Assembly: GCA_964435115.1 (NCBI GenBank)
Contig: CAYSYM010000034.1
Span: 1-41,283, forward strand
Length of the DNA stretch: 41,283 nt
Source of the DNA: CAYSYM01 sp964435115
Lineage (GTDB): Bacteria; Chloroflexota; UBA6077; CF-72
Direction of reading: 5' to 3'
Shown here: one piece after another, positions 16,073 to 25,300 of the stretch
How the letters are laid out: each line of letters opens with the position of its first letter
Position numbering within the stretch: position 1 is the stretch's first letter
Notes under the pieces: generated by a model
What the model was told of the DNA's origin: nothing
The model's database searches: none
Seen by the model: the letters and a program-made list of their open reading frames with translations, nothing else
Translations under genes and position numbers: made by a program

Positions 16073-17332
16073 ATGGCGCACGAACTGCTGACCTACGGAC
16101 CGACGGTGCTGGCCTGGGCGGCGGTCGCCTACCGGCTGCCGGTCGTCTGGCACGGCTCGGGCGATCCGCCGCGACGGTTCTACTGGCTGACGCTCCTCTT
16201 CCTGGCTCTGGCGCTGACAGTGCTGCTGCCGCCGGTCTACCTGGCCAGCGACCGCCTGGCCGGCGTACCGAACCTGGCCCGTCTGCTGGCGCACGGACTG
16301 GTGCTGGCGACCGGGTGGGCTGTGCAGGCGTTCCTGCTCCAGCTGAACTATCCGGATGGATCGGCGTGGCGGAGGGTCCGCTGGCTGGGGTGGCTCACGG
16401 CCGGCGCGCTCGCCGTGATGGCCGTCCTGTTCGCCCTGGCGCCGGTCGACGACGACAGCCTGGAGTTCATGACGCGCTACGCCGATGCGCCCTTTATGCT
16501 GGAGTACTGGCTCGTCTTCCTCGCCTCCCTGGGGCTGGCGCTCAGCAACGTGGTCCGCCTGTCGTGGCGTTACGCCGACCTGACCGACCGGGTAGCCCTG
16601 CGCTTGGGGCTCCGGGTGTCGGCCGCGGGCGGCGTCGCGGGCCTCGGCTACGTCGCCCACGAGGGGTTCTACGCCACGGCGCGTCGGCTCGGCCTCGGCT
16701 ATCCGCTGGGCGACAAGGAGATGCTCACGAGCGTCCTGGTCGCCGTCGCTACGAGCCTGATGATCATCGGCTCGACCATGCCCGCCTGGGGTCCGCGCGT
16801 CGGGATTCCCGCCCTCTATCGCTGGGTGGGCCGCTACCGCGCCTACCGGCGCCTGTATCCGCTGTGGCGCGCCCTCGTCGAGGCCACCCCCGAGATCGCG
16901 CTCCTGCCGCCGTCGTCGGCACCGATGGACGCCCTGACGGTCCGCGACCTCGGCTTCCGGCTCTACCGCCGCGTCGTCGAGATCCGGGACGGCCGCCTGG
17001 CGCTGCGGCCGTATCTCGATCCGGCCCTCGCCGAGGACGCCCGCACCCGGTGCCGGGCGGCCGGCGTGCCGACGGAGGCGGCGGAGGCGGTGGTCGAGGC
17101 GGCCTGCCTGGCCGCCGCGCTCCAGGCCAAGCGGCGGGGCCAGCCGGCGAACCCGACCCCGCCGCCGTTGCGCACGCTCGGCGGGGCCGACCTGAGCACC
17201 GAGGCGGCCATGCTCGAGCGGGTAGCCCGCTGCTACCGGCGCTCGCTGATCGTCCGCGCCGTCCTGGCCCGCCCGAAGCACCCGGACGGGACCGGGACCG
17301 ACCCAGTCATCGAGATGGCGGGTCGACCATGA
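16073..17332 (+). CDS. MAB_1171c-family seven-helix membrane protein
   Basis: This 419-aa protein has seven hydrophobic segments, approximately at residues 8-25, 36-55, 66-90, 103-123, 140-160, 176-197 and 217-236, followed by a soluble cytoplasmic domain of about 180 residues. The sequence PLWRALVEATPEIALL at the start of that domain, together with RLYRRVVEIRDGRLALRPYL, is typical of the MAB_1171c putative transporter family (DUF6545). Members of this family are repeatedly found behind XRE and ImmA genes, and their function is unknown. GGAGGGG lies just before the ATG. The stop overlaps the start of the PAP2-like gene by 4 bp (ATGA). Confidence 0.8.
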   Translation: MAHELLTYGPTVLAWAAVAYRLPVVWHGSGDPPRRFYWLTLLFLALALTVLLPPVYLASDRLAGVPNLARLLAHGLVLATGWAVQAFLLQLNYPDGSAWRRVRWLGWLTAGALAVMAVLFALAPVDDDSLEFMTRYADAPFMLEYWLVFLASLGLALSNVVRLSWRYADLTDRVALRLGLRVSAAGGVAGLGYVAHEGFYATARRLGLGYPLGDKEMLTSVLVAVATSLMIIGSTMPAWGPRVGIPALYRWVGRYRAYRRLYPLWRALVEATPEIALLPPSSAPMDALTVRDLGFRLYRRVVEIRDGRLALRPYLDPALAEDARTRCRAAGVPTEAAEAVVEAACLAAALQAKRRGQPANPTPPPLRTLGGADLSTEAAMLERVARCYRRSLIVRAVLARPKHPDGTGTDPVIEMAGRP

Positions 17333-17961
17333 CGATCCATGAGCGCGCCCAGGCCGAAGCTTCCACGCCGCCACGGCAGATGGGACGCCGCCGGCTCGCC
17401 CGCCTGGTCACGGAGGTGCTCGCGCCGGCGCCGACCGTGGCGCTCCTGCTGCTGGTGGTCGCCTGGCGCAGCGCGCCGTCCCCTGCCGAGGCCCTGCGGT
17501 GGGGGCTGCTCGCCGCCCTGTTCGCGAGCCTCGTCCCCTTCGCCTACATCCTCCGCGGGGTGCGCCGGCGGCGCCTGACCGACCACCACGTCGGCGTCCG
17601 CGAGCAGCGTCCCCTGCCGCTCCTGGTCGGGATCGCCTCGGTCCTGGTCGGGCTGGCGCTCCTGAACGCCTGGGGCGCGCCACGCGACCTCGTCGCCCTC
17701 GTCGCGGCGATGGCGGTCGGGCTGGCAACCTCGCTGCTGGTCACACTGGCCTGGAAGATCTCCGTCCACGCCGCCGTCGTGGCGGGCGCCGTTGTCATCC
17801 TCGTCCTCGTGTTCGGCCCGCCGCTGCTGGCCCTGGCGCCGCTCGTGGCGCTCGTCGGCTGGGCGCGCGTCGAGGTGGGCGACCACTCCACGGCACAGGC
17901 AGTGGCCGGGGCCGGCCTCGGCGCCGCGGTGGCGGCGGTGGTCTTCTCGCTGCTGCGATAG
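17329..17961 (+). CDS. Degenerate PAP2-like membrane protein
   Basis: This 210-aa protein has five or six hydrophobic helices in a PAP2 (phosphatidic acid phosphatase) arrangement. Remnants of the three catalytic motifs are visible. REQRPLPL holds the RP of motif 1, but His replaces its Lys. KISVHAA (H147) stands for the PSGH of motif 2. WARVEVGDH (R180, H186) fits motif 3, but the final Asp is replaced by Gln190. The protein may be a non-catalytic lipid-binding or membrane protein. It overlaps the upstream MAB_1171c gene (ATGA), so the two are co-translated. PAP2-like partners of this kind are known next to XRE/ImmA/MAB_1171c genes; the job is unknown. Confidence 0.7.
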   Translation: MTIHERAQAEASTPPRQMGRRRLARLVTEVLAPAPTVALLLLVVAWRSAPSPAEALRWGLLAALFASLVPFAYILRGVRRRRLTDHHVGVREQRPLPLLVGIASVLVGLALLNAWGAPRDLVALVAAMAVGLATSLLVTLAWKISVHAAVVAGAVVILVLVFGPPLLALAPLVALVGWARVEVGDHSTAQAVAGAGLGAAVAAVVFSLLR

Positions 17962-18289
17962 GACCAGGCAGATCCGAGGAGGCGGCGGTCCGGAGCGGCC
18001 GGATTGCGGCGTGGCTATCTTCCTGGCCCGGCCGTTGCCCGGTACACTTGTGGCAGTTGCATAGCTTGCATCCCTGAGCCGGGATTGGCGCCTAGGATTC
18101 CGCCTCAGCCACTGGGGGTCCGCGACCGAGCGCTGCAGCTCTTGCCGCCGGCAACAGGCACCTACTGGCACAAGACGCCCGAGGGGCAAGGCTCAGCGTT
18201 CCCGTGGGTCAGCCGCACCGGCCTGGTCGCAGCCCTGCTGGCGAGGGACCCCTGGGGGCATGGTCCTCTGCGCACCGCGATGGCGGCTT
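17962..18289. other. Intergenic region at the left edge of the defence island
   Basis: No gene is seen. It holds an imperfect inverted repeat (CTGAGCCGG at 18074-18082 with CCGCCTCAG at 18100-18108, one mismatch), placed where it could end one or both of the convergent transcripts, and a short direct repeat TTGCATAGCTTGCAT at 18057-18071. No tRNA end or attachment site was recognised. Confidence 0.45.
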
Positions 18290-20323
18290 TCACTCAGCCG
18301 ACGGCCGGCTGCGCGGCTGCGCTATGGAGCTGCCACTCTTGACTTCGTCGTCCCAGGTCTCGATTTGGCTGATCAGCCTGGAGAGACGGCCCGCCTCCGC
18401 GTTCCGCTCCATGTACTCCTGATATGCCTGGTAGGCCCGATCGATGAGTCCCTGGTACATGATGACTCGTGCATTGTAGGCGCTCAGCGCTCTCTCGGAC
18501 GCCTCCCGGCCGTCAGGCGTCTGCCAGTCGCTCAGTTCGCGCCCCACGACGCACACGATCTCGATCGGCTCATTGGCCCGTCCCATGGCCGCCAAGAGCT
18601 TGCGCATTGCGCTCCAGTACTTCATGACCTGGTTCTGGAGCACGGGAGTGCTCAGCACGCGGTCCGCCTTCTTCAACTCGACGATAATGTGCTTGCCGGT
18701 AGCCGTCCGATACTTGATGTCCACGCGGCCAGCCCGCTCCTCCTCGGACAGTCCGGCGTCTATCTGCTCGAACTCCTTCTGCAGCGTGCTCTCCATGTAC
18801 TCCGAGGTTGCGGCACGCTCCCAGGACGGATCGAGCAGCCAGAGGTGGTCGAAGAGGTGCTGCTGGATGGCCTTCTCCCGGGCGCTCTCCTCGACCTTCT
18901 CCCGCAGCGTCCTGATGACCTGGACTCTCTCCTTGGCGATCTGGTGGTACAGGCTGGCTTCGATGTCGTCCAGGTTGGTGAAGACCTGCACCAGGGCTTG
19001 CAGGTTCTCCGTGGAGATCTGCTCGAGCGCGTCCAAGTTCTCCTTGTAGCGCAGGCTCTCGAAGGCCAGGACCCCGTGGGCGAACAGTCGGCGGCGATCC
19101 TCTTCCCGCTCCAGCGCTATCTGATTGATCCTGCCGAACAGCCGCTCGGCGCGCCGGCGGGTATCCCCTTTCAACCCATCCAGCCATTCCCTGATGGCTG
19201 GGATCTCCTGCGCCTTCTGCGCCCCCTGACGGTTCCGAAGCTCGGTCCACTGGCTCTGAATGTGTTTCAGTTCGCGGTGGATCAAGGCCTTGAGCTCTTG
19301 GTAGCGCGGATCATCCTCGATGATGCGCTGGCGGCTCGTGGTAGCGATGTCTTCCCTATCGTCCAGGTCCAGGAAGTCCGCCTCAATCTCCCCCATGAGG
19401 TACTTGGTGTACATTCCACCTTCGGTGAAAGCTTCCAGGATGTCCTCCTGCGCCAGCTTGCCCCGCACGAGCACGGTGATCTTGTTGAGGTTTTCGTCCT
19501 CGTCCTGAAGAGAGCCCGATTCCGCGACGGTACCTATCCAGCCACTGACACGGTTCTCCGACCCGTTGATGCAGTTTGGCCGCTCCTCGGAATGTTCGAG
19601 CCTGGGGCACATTCCGGCGTATTCCGCACGACCGTTCCCGTACCACCAGACGTACTGCAGCTTGTTGAAGTACTCCCTATCGGCCACGCCGATGGCGCGA
19701 CCATTTATGCGGACGTTGAATCGGTACCGGTCGCCGATGATGCTGAACCGCCTGGCCAGTCGCTTCCGGAGGGCGGCCTCCGCCTGGTAGATCGTCTTCT
19801 TGAGGTCCGTGAGGACGACGCGGGTCCCCTTCTCCAGGTCCACCACCTCCGGCGGCAACGGATCGGGGTAATAGGTGCCCTCCCCTCCGGCCTTGATCTT
19901 CTCCTCGATATCGGCCAAGACCATGCGGAAGGCGTTCCGGTTCCCATCCTCGACGGTGTGCACCTCGATCAGTCGGGCGACAGAGAAGAGAGACAGCTTG
20001 CCGATCCCCTTGCGTCCCATCACGGGCCGTCCCCATTTTGGGGTCACGGCGCCGTCCTTCTGCGCCCGTCGCTGGAAACCGACGTTGAGGTACTTGTTGT
20101 TGACGTCCTCCCGATCCATCCCGTGCCCGTCGTCCGTGATCCTGACGCAGCCACCCTGCGGGTCGACGTCGATGTCGACGTTCTCGGCGTCTGCATCCCA
20201 GGAGTTCGCGACGACCTCGGCAAGGACAGCCGGAACGTTGCTGTACAGGTTGATGCCCAGATGGTTGAGTACGTTCAGGCTGAGCGTCAGGGAGTAGGGG
20301 TGCTCCGGCGGCGCATCAGGCAT
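18290..20323 (-). CDS. GHKL (MORC/MutL-like) ATPase fused to a PD-(D/E)XK nuclease domain
   Basis: This 677-aa protein begins with a GHKL/HATPase_c domain. The N-box LAEVVANSWDADA gives E36, N40 and D43. DDGHGM is at 64-69 and the lid GRKGIGKLS at 103-111, so all ATP-binding motifs are intact. Helical, coiled-coil-rich sequence fills the middle (about 350-480). Near residue 510 comes DHLWLLDPSWERA, then VDIKYRTATGKHIIVELKKAD, a D535-X13-E549-L-K551 pattern expected for a PD-(D/E)XK nuclease. GHKL ATPases of this kind occur in restriction operons with Dcm and Vsr genes. The likely role is an ATP-gated DNA clamp and nuclease. ATG 20323 overlaps the methyltransferase stop by 8 bp; earlier in-frame starts would overlap it more. 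Confidence 0.85.
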   Translation of the reverse strand: MPDAPPEHPYSLTLSLNVLNHLGINLYSNVPAVLAEVVANSWDADAENVDIDVDPQGGCVRITDDGHGMDREDVNNKYLNVGFQRRAQKDGAVTPKWGRPVMGRKGIGKLSLFSVARLIEVHTVEDGNRNAFRMVLADIEEKIKAGGEGTYYPDPLPPEVVDLEKGTRVVLTDLKKTIYQAEAALRKRLARRFSIIGDRYRFNVRINGRAIGVADREYFNKLQYVWWYGNGRAEYAGMCPRLEHSEERPNCINGSENRVSGWIGTVAESGSLQDEDENLNKITVLVRGKLAQEDILEAFTEGGMYTKYLMGEIEADFLDLDDREDIATTSRQRIIEDDPRYQELKALIHRELKHIQSQWTELRNRQGAQKAQEIPAIREWLDGLKGDTRRRAERLFGRINQIALEREEDRRRLFAHGVLAFESLRYKENLDALEQISTENLQALVQVFTNLDDIEASLYHQIAKERVQVIRTLREKVEESAREKAIQQHLFDHLWLLDPSWERAATSEYMESTLQKEFEQIDAGLSEEERAGRVDIKYRTATGKHIIVELKKADRVLSTPVLQNQVMKYWSAMRKLLAAMGRANEPIEIVCVVGRELSDWQTPDGREASERALSAYNARVIMYQGLIDRAYQAYQEYMERNAEAGRLSRLISQIETWDDEVKSGSSIAQPRSRPSAE

Positions 20324-21380
20324 TGTGCTGCCCCACATGCTGTTTGAGCGACCTCGCCACCGCACGGGCCAACAGCACCGGCACGGCGTTTCCGATGAGG
20401 CGCCCAACGCGTTTGAAATAGATCGGCTCTTCCGGCGCCACGAACTCGTATCCGGGGGGGAAGGTCTGGAGCAATGCCCCTTCGCGGAGCGAAAGAGCCC
20501 GATCCTGCTCGGGGTGTCCGAAACGACCGCTGCCGAAGCCGTAGAATTGGGTGGTGATCGTCGGGCCTAGTTCGTCCCACTCCATGCGGCCATAGACAGA
20601 GGGGTACGTTTTCCCGGTCTCGGCCTTGTGGCACGCCGCGATCAGGTCTTCATCCCAGTCGCGCCACGTACCTCCCGGCTTCGACTTCCGGATACGCTTT
20701 GAGTTGATGTCGCTCAGTCCCGATGCCGCGTGGAGCCGATCGCGTGGGTCGGTTTGTCCCACTGCCAGAGCCGGCATGCGATCAATGGTTTCCCTGACCG
20801 TTGCGTAACTGTCTTCGCAGTGAGTGGAAGGAGTCAGCTCCACGGGCCCGAATATCGAGGCGAACGCTACCAGCCTGGTCCGGGTTTGCGGGACGCCATA
20901 TTCCTCGCACTTGACCTCGTACTCGGTCCAGTAGTAGTCCAACCGTTTCAGATCTTGCACCAATTCGGCGTAGGAGGGGTGCTTGCGAAGCTGGATTACA
21001 TTCTCGATCGTTGCCAGTTCCGGCCGCACGTGCTCGACGATGCGTTGGTAGGCACCGAGCAGGTGCCATCGGTCTTCATACACGCTCTTGCGGCCTCTAG
21101 AGTAGCTGGAATAGGGCTGGCAGGGTGCGCATCCGGCGATGATCCGAACTGCATCTTCCGGAAAGAGACGTACCACTTCGGCCGGGTCTAACTTGCTCAC
21201 GTCCTGTTCGAAAAACGGCACGCCGTTATTGTGCTCGTAGGGGTAGCGGCATGCAGGGTCTAGATCGTAGCCAGCCAGAACGCCCACACCCTCATCGAGC
21301 AGGCCGCGGGTGAGCCCGCCGGCTCCGCAGAACAGGTCGACGGCGTAGAGGGACGTCACGCCGGAGCCCCTGGCGCGCAT
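20316..21380 (-). CDS. DNA (cytosine-5-)-methyltransferase
   Basis: This 354-aa m5C methyltransferase has all key motifs in order: motif I VDLFCGAGGLTRG (14-26), motif IV with the catalytic Cys87 in GCAPCQPYSSY, motif VI ENV (126-128), motif VIII QTRTRLV (165-171), a target-recognition region (about 190-290), and motif X GRLIGNAVPVLLARAV near the end. It uses S-adenosylmethionine to methylate a cytosine in an unknown target, probably protecting the host from the GHKL-nuclease whose gene it overlaps. It is divergent from the winged-helix/vsr/DISARM operon. Sampled lines read about 52-63 % GC against about 70 % in chromosomal neighbours, a sign of transfer. Confidence 0.93.
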   Translation of the reverse strand: MRARGSGVTSLYAVDLFCGAGGLTRGLLDEGVGVLAGYDLDPACRYPYEHNNGVPFFEQDVSKLDPAEVVRLFPEDAVRIIAGCAPCQPYSSYSRGRKSVYEDRWHLLGAYQRIVEHVRPELATIENVIQLRKHPSYAELVQDLKRLDYYWTEYEVKCEEYGVPQTRTRLVAFASIFGPVELTPSTHCEDSYATVRETIDRMPALAVGQTDPRDRLHAASGLSDINSKRIRKSKPGGTWRDWDEDLIAACHKAETGKTYPSVYGRMEWDELGPTITTQFYGFGSGRFGHPEQDRALSLREGALLQTFPPGYEFVAPEEPIYFKRVGRLIGNAVPVLLARAVARSLKQHVGQHNA

Positions 21381-21539
21381 CGCGGCGAGTTTGCCATCTG
21401 CCTCCCTACCTGCACGGTCTCGACCCAGCCTATTGGTGTCGCCTGGATCCCCGGCGTCTCGGGGTACTCGGGCGCCGTGTAACTACTGGCGCGATCGGGT
21501 ATGATTATACTCCGAGTGTTATCAGAAGGGTAGCCACTT
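21381..21539. promoter_or_regulatory. Divergent promoter region with overlapping -10 boxes
   Basis: This 159-bp region separates the methyltransferase from the winged-helix gene. An AT-rich core holds a perfect minus-strand TATAAT (21509-21504) and an overlapping plus-strand TATACT (21506-21511), so RNA polymerase probably cannot serve both directions at once. No good -35 box was found for either, which fits activator or repressor control. The rightward leader would be about 22 nt, with GAAGGG at 21525-21530 as ribosome binding site. The leftward leader would be about 115 nt. Confidence 0.55.
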
Positions 21540-21761
21540 ATGGCGACGAAGCGGTCTTCGAGAGCTACCACCACGCAGAGGCTCAAGGCCGCGCTCGCTA
21601 GGGACCCCGGCCAGACGATCAAGGACTTGGCCGACCGGCTGGACGTGAATCGCCAGTACATGGCGGGCTACCTTGCTGCCCTGGAAGAGCGGGGCGAAGT
21701 CGTGTGCAAGAGGGTGGGGCCAGCCCGGATCTACTTCGCACGGCACGAGGAGGAGAAATAG
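21540..21761 (+). CDS. Small winged-helix DNA-binding protein
   Basis: This 73-aa protein is almost entirely one winged helix-turn-helix. RLKAALARDPGQTIKDLADRL and DVNRQYMAGYLAALEERGEV are helices 1-3 of the fold, and VCKRVGPARIYFARHEE forms the wing. Its basic N-terminus suits DNA binding. It lies first in the vsr-DISARM transcript and next to a divergent promoter that also faces the methyltransferase. It is therefore a good candidate for a control protein of the whole island, comparable in position to C proteins of restriction systems though of a different fold class. The vsr start follows 2 bp after its stop. Confidence 0.72.
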   Translation: MATKRSSRATTTQRLKAALARDPGQTIKDLADRLDVNRQYMAGYLAALEERGEVVCKRVGPARIYFARHEEEK

Positions 21762-21763
21762 GC

Positions 21764-22372
21764 GTGGCCGTGGATCGCACTGACGGGTCAAGCGCCTCGG
21801 AGGAGACGACGGCGACGTCCGGCCAAGAACAGCGTCTCGGCCCAGCGACCGTAGCGCCACCGAGGTTCTCGAACGTCAGAGCAGGAAGGCGTCGAGGGTG
21901 TTCGGAGGGGGATGGCTCATCGCTGAAGGCCCCAAATGAGCGGAAGGCGAACAAGATCGCACTCCGACCACTCACCCGCTCCGAGCACATGGGTCGGGTC
22001 AAAGGGAAGAACTCCCTCGCGGAGCGTGCGCTCCGGTCAGCCCTCCATGCCGAAGGACTCCGGTTCCGGCTCCACCGACGCGTCGAGGGCGTAACGGTCG
22101 ACATCGTCTTCCCGCGGCCGAAGGTCGGCGTCTTCGTCGACGGTTGCTTCTGGCATGGCTGCCCGGACCACGCCACTTTCCCCAAGTCGAACGCGGACTA
22201 CTGGCTGCCGAAGCTGGCCGAGAATAAGGAGCGCGACAGGCGGCAGACCGATCGCCTGCGCGCCGCGGGCTGGACGGTGATCCGGGTGTGGGAGCACGAA
22301 TGCCGACAACCGTTGCCTGAGTTGGTGGCCCGCATTGCGGACGTCTGTCGCGGGGGAGACCGAGGCCAATGA
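21764..22372 (+). CDS. vsr: Vsr-type (very short patch repair) DNA endonuclease
   Basis: This 202-aa protein ends with a Vsr domain: LTRSEHMGRVKGKN, ALRSALHAEGLRFRLHRR, then TVDIVFPRPKVGVFVDGCFW followed by HGCPDH, and KERDRRQTDRLRAAGWTVIR. The acidic catalytic residue in TVDIVF and the Cys/His zinc cluster in GCFWHGC are present. Vsr nicks DNA at T:G mismatches made when m5C deaminates, so it fits the nearby m5C methyltransferase. GTG 21764 is chosen as start (GAGGAGGAG at 21747-21755). The result is an N-terminal extension of about 75 residues before the domain, longer than in usual Vsr proteins. It overlaps drmD by 4 bp (ATGA), so it is translated with DISARM. Confidence 0.88.
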   Translation: MAVDRTDGSSASEETTATSGQEQRLGPATVAPPRFSNVRAGRRRGCSEGDGSSLKAPNERKANKIALRPLTRSEHMGRVKGKNSLAERALRSALHAEGLRFRLHRRVEGVTVDIVFPRPKVGVFVDGCFWHGCPDHATFPKSNADYWLPKLAENKERDRRQTDRLRAAGWTVIRVWEHECRQPLPELVARIADVCRGGDRGQ

Positions 22373-25300
22373 CCAGTGCTCCCCCGGAACTCAGTCAACT
22401 CGTCGAGGTCCGCCGCCGGCAGTGGGTGGTGACCGATGTCGCCGCTTCGGCTCTCGCCGGCGACGGAGTCCCGGCCCCCCAGCACCTGGTCACGCTCGCG
22501 TCGCTCGACGAGGACGCGCTGGACGAGTCGCTGTCCATCGTGTGGGAACTCGAGCCGGGTGCCCGGACCTTGGACACGGCTGGTCTCCCGCGGATGGACG
22601 GCTCCGACCCGGTCGAACGGCTGGAAGCATTCCTCGATGCGGTTCGTTGGGGGGCAGCGACGAACGCCGACCGATCGCTGCTCCAAGCCCCTTTCCGCAG
22701 CGGCGTCGAGATCCAGGACTACCAGCTCGACCCGCTCGTCCGTGCCATCGACATGGCCCGCGCGAACCTGCTGATCGCGGACGACGTCGGCCTGGGCAAG
22801 ACGATTGAGGCGGGGCTGGTCATCCAGGAGCTTCTCGTTCGGCACCGCGCGCGCTCCGTGCTCATCGTCTGCCCGGCGTCGCTGCAGGTGAAGTGGCGCA
22901 CGGAGATGCAGGAGAAGTTCGGTCTCGAGTTCCGCATCGTCGACACCGACTACATCAGGCAGCTGCGACGCGAGCGCGGCATCCACGCGAACCCCTGGAC
23001 CAGCTTCCCGCGGCTGATCTCGTCGATGGACTGGATGAAGAGCGGCGAGGGCCTGCGCCTCGTGAAGGACGCCCTCCCCGCCCACGTCACCTACCCCCGC
23101 AAGTTCGACATCCTCGTGGTCGATGAGGCCCACAACGTCGCCCCAGCCGCCGCGAGCCGGTACGCGATGCCGAGCCAGCGGACGCGCCTCATCAGGCGGC
23201 TCGCGCCCCACTTCGAGCACCGCCTGTTCCTCAGCGCCACGCCCCACAACGGCTACCAGGAGTCCTTCACGTCGCTGCTTGAGCTGCTCGACGACCAGCG
23301 CTTCGCACGCGGCGTCATGCCCGACTCAAGGCAGTTGCAGCGCGCGATGGTGCGGCGCCTCAAGAGCGATCTGGTCGACGAGAACGGGGAGCCGATCTAC
23401 CCGCGGCGCGAGCTCCTGCCGCTAGAGGTCGACTACACGCCCGAAGAACGCGAGATGCACCGCCTGCTCCGGGACTTCACCGAGAGCAGGCGGCGGGCGG
23501 TCGCCGGCACGTCCGCTGAGTTCGGCACCGAGTTCGTCCACAAGCTCCTCAAGAAGCGGATGTTCTCATCGCCCCGGGCATTCGCATCCACGCTCGCGAG
23601 GCATCGCCAAACGCTCGCGCGCGGCACCACACCCGGCGGCAATCGGGCCCTAAAGGAACGGATCCTCCGCACGGCCATCCTCCGCGCCGAGGAGGAATAC
23701 GCCGACGACGCGCAAGTCGAGAACACGGAGGCAGAGGCCGTCGAGGCGGCAAGCGAGCTGGCGTCTGCCCTCACCGCCGAGCAGCGCGCGGTGCTCGATC
23801 GTCTCTCCGCATGGGCGGAGGCCGCCAAGAACAGGCCGGACTCCAAGGCGCGGGCCATTGTCGACTGGCTCAACGCCCATCTGAAAACGCACGGCGTCGT
23901 GAACGACAAGCGCGTCATCCTTTTCACGGAGTACCGCGCCACCCACTCGTGGCTCCAGGAGGTGCTCGCCGCCCGAGGCTGGGGCGGCGAACGCCTCATG
24001 GCGCTCCACGGGGGCGTGGAGCAGGACGAACGGGAGAGGATCAAGGCGGCCTTCCAGGCCCGTCCCGATCTTTCGCCCGTGCGCATCCTGCTCGCGACCG
24101 ACGCGGCGTCGGAAGGGATCGACCTGCAGCGGCACTGCAACTACCTGATCCACGTCGAGATCCCCTGGAATCCCAACGTGATGGAACAGCGCAACGGGCG
24201 CATCGACCGTCACGGGCAGCGGGAGAAGACCGTCTACATCTGGCACCCGGTGGGACGAGGCCGAGAGGCCGGCGACGGTGCCGCACCAGGCGACCTGGAT
24301 GGGGACCACGAGTTCCTGATGCGCGTCGTCCACAAGGTCGAGAACATCAGGGAGGATCTCGGCAGCGTGGGCCCGGTAATCGCCCAGCAGGTCGAAGAGG
24401 CGATGCTGGGCAAGCGGGCCCAGATCGACACCGGCGCGGCCGAAGCCAAGGCGGCCGAGGCGCGCCGCTTCGTGGCCGCCGAACGCAGGCTACAGGAGCG
24501 GGTGGCACGGCTGCACCTACGGCTGCTCGAGGCGCGTGAGGGGTTCCACCTGACTCCCGATCGGGTCGCGCGGGCGGTCTCCGTGGCCCTCGACCTCGCA
24601 GGCAAGCCGCCGCTCAAGGCCGCCAGCCTGCCTGGTGTTCCCGACGGCCGGGTCTTCGAGGTGCCGCTGCTGACGGGCTCCTGGGCGCAAGCGGCCAATG
24701 GCCTGGCGCACCCCCACACAGGTACGCGCCGACCGATCACCTTCGACCATGGCGTGGCGCAGGGCCGCGACGATGTCGTCCTCGCCCATCTCAACCACCG
24801 GCTCGTCCAGATGGCCCTGCGGCTGCTGCGGGCCGAAGTCTGGGCCCACGCGGACCGTCGGAACCTGAACCGCGTCGCCGTGCGCTCGGCTCCGCCCGGG
24901 ACCGTGGACGAGCCGATCGTGATCGTGTGGTCCCGTCTCGTGATCGCTGGCGGTGGTCACCACCGGCTGCACGAGGAGCTGACGTTGGCCGGGGGCGAGC
25001 TGAGGGCCGGCGGCTTCGCACGCACCCGATCATTGGGGAGGCTCGAAGAGCTGCTCGGCGCGAGCACGCTGGCGGCGCCGAGTCGGGAAACGTTCGCGGC
25101 GCTCCGGCTGCGTTTCGAGGAGCAGGCCCCAGGCATCGTGAGAGCGGTCGAGGCGCGTTCGCGGGAGCGATTGGAGTTCCTGACGAGCACGCTCGAACGA
25201 CGCCGCGCAGACGAAGAGTCGGACCTGACGCAGGTGCTGGAAGATCTGGCCACGCTCATTCGGAAGGAGCTGGAGGAGTCGCAGAGGGCCGTCCAACTCC

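Noticed and set aside
14879..17374. An 831-codon open frame on the minus strand
   Set aside because: It lies antisense to the EspR-like, ImmA and MAB_1171c genes, its product is Arg/Gln/Gly-rich with no motif, and it has no ribosome binding site. It is a high-GC shadow frame.
18035..18063. Possible plus-strand promoter (TTGCCC, 17 bp, TGCATA)
   Set aside because: The -10 matches poorly and there is no rightward gene behind it, only the 3' end of the leftward GHKL gene.
18260..20347. A 695-codon open frame on the plus strand
   Set aside because: It is antisense to the GHKL ATPase gene, which has complete motifs. The plus-strand product has no recognisable domain.
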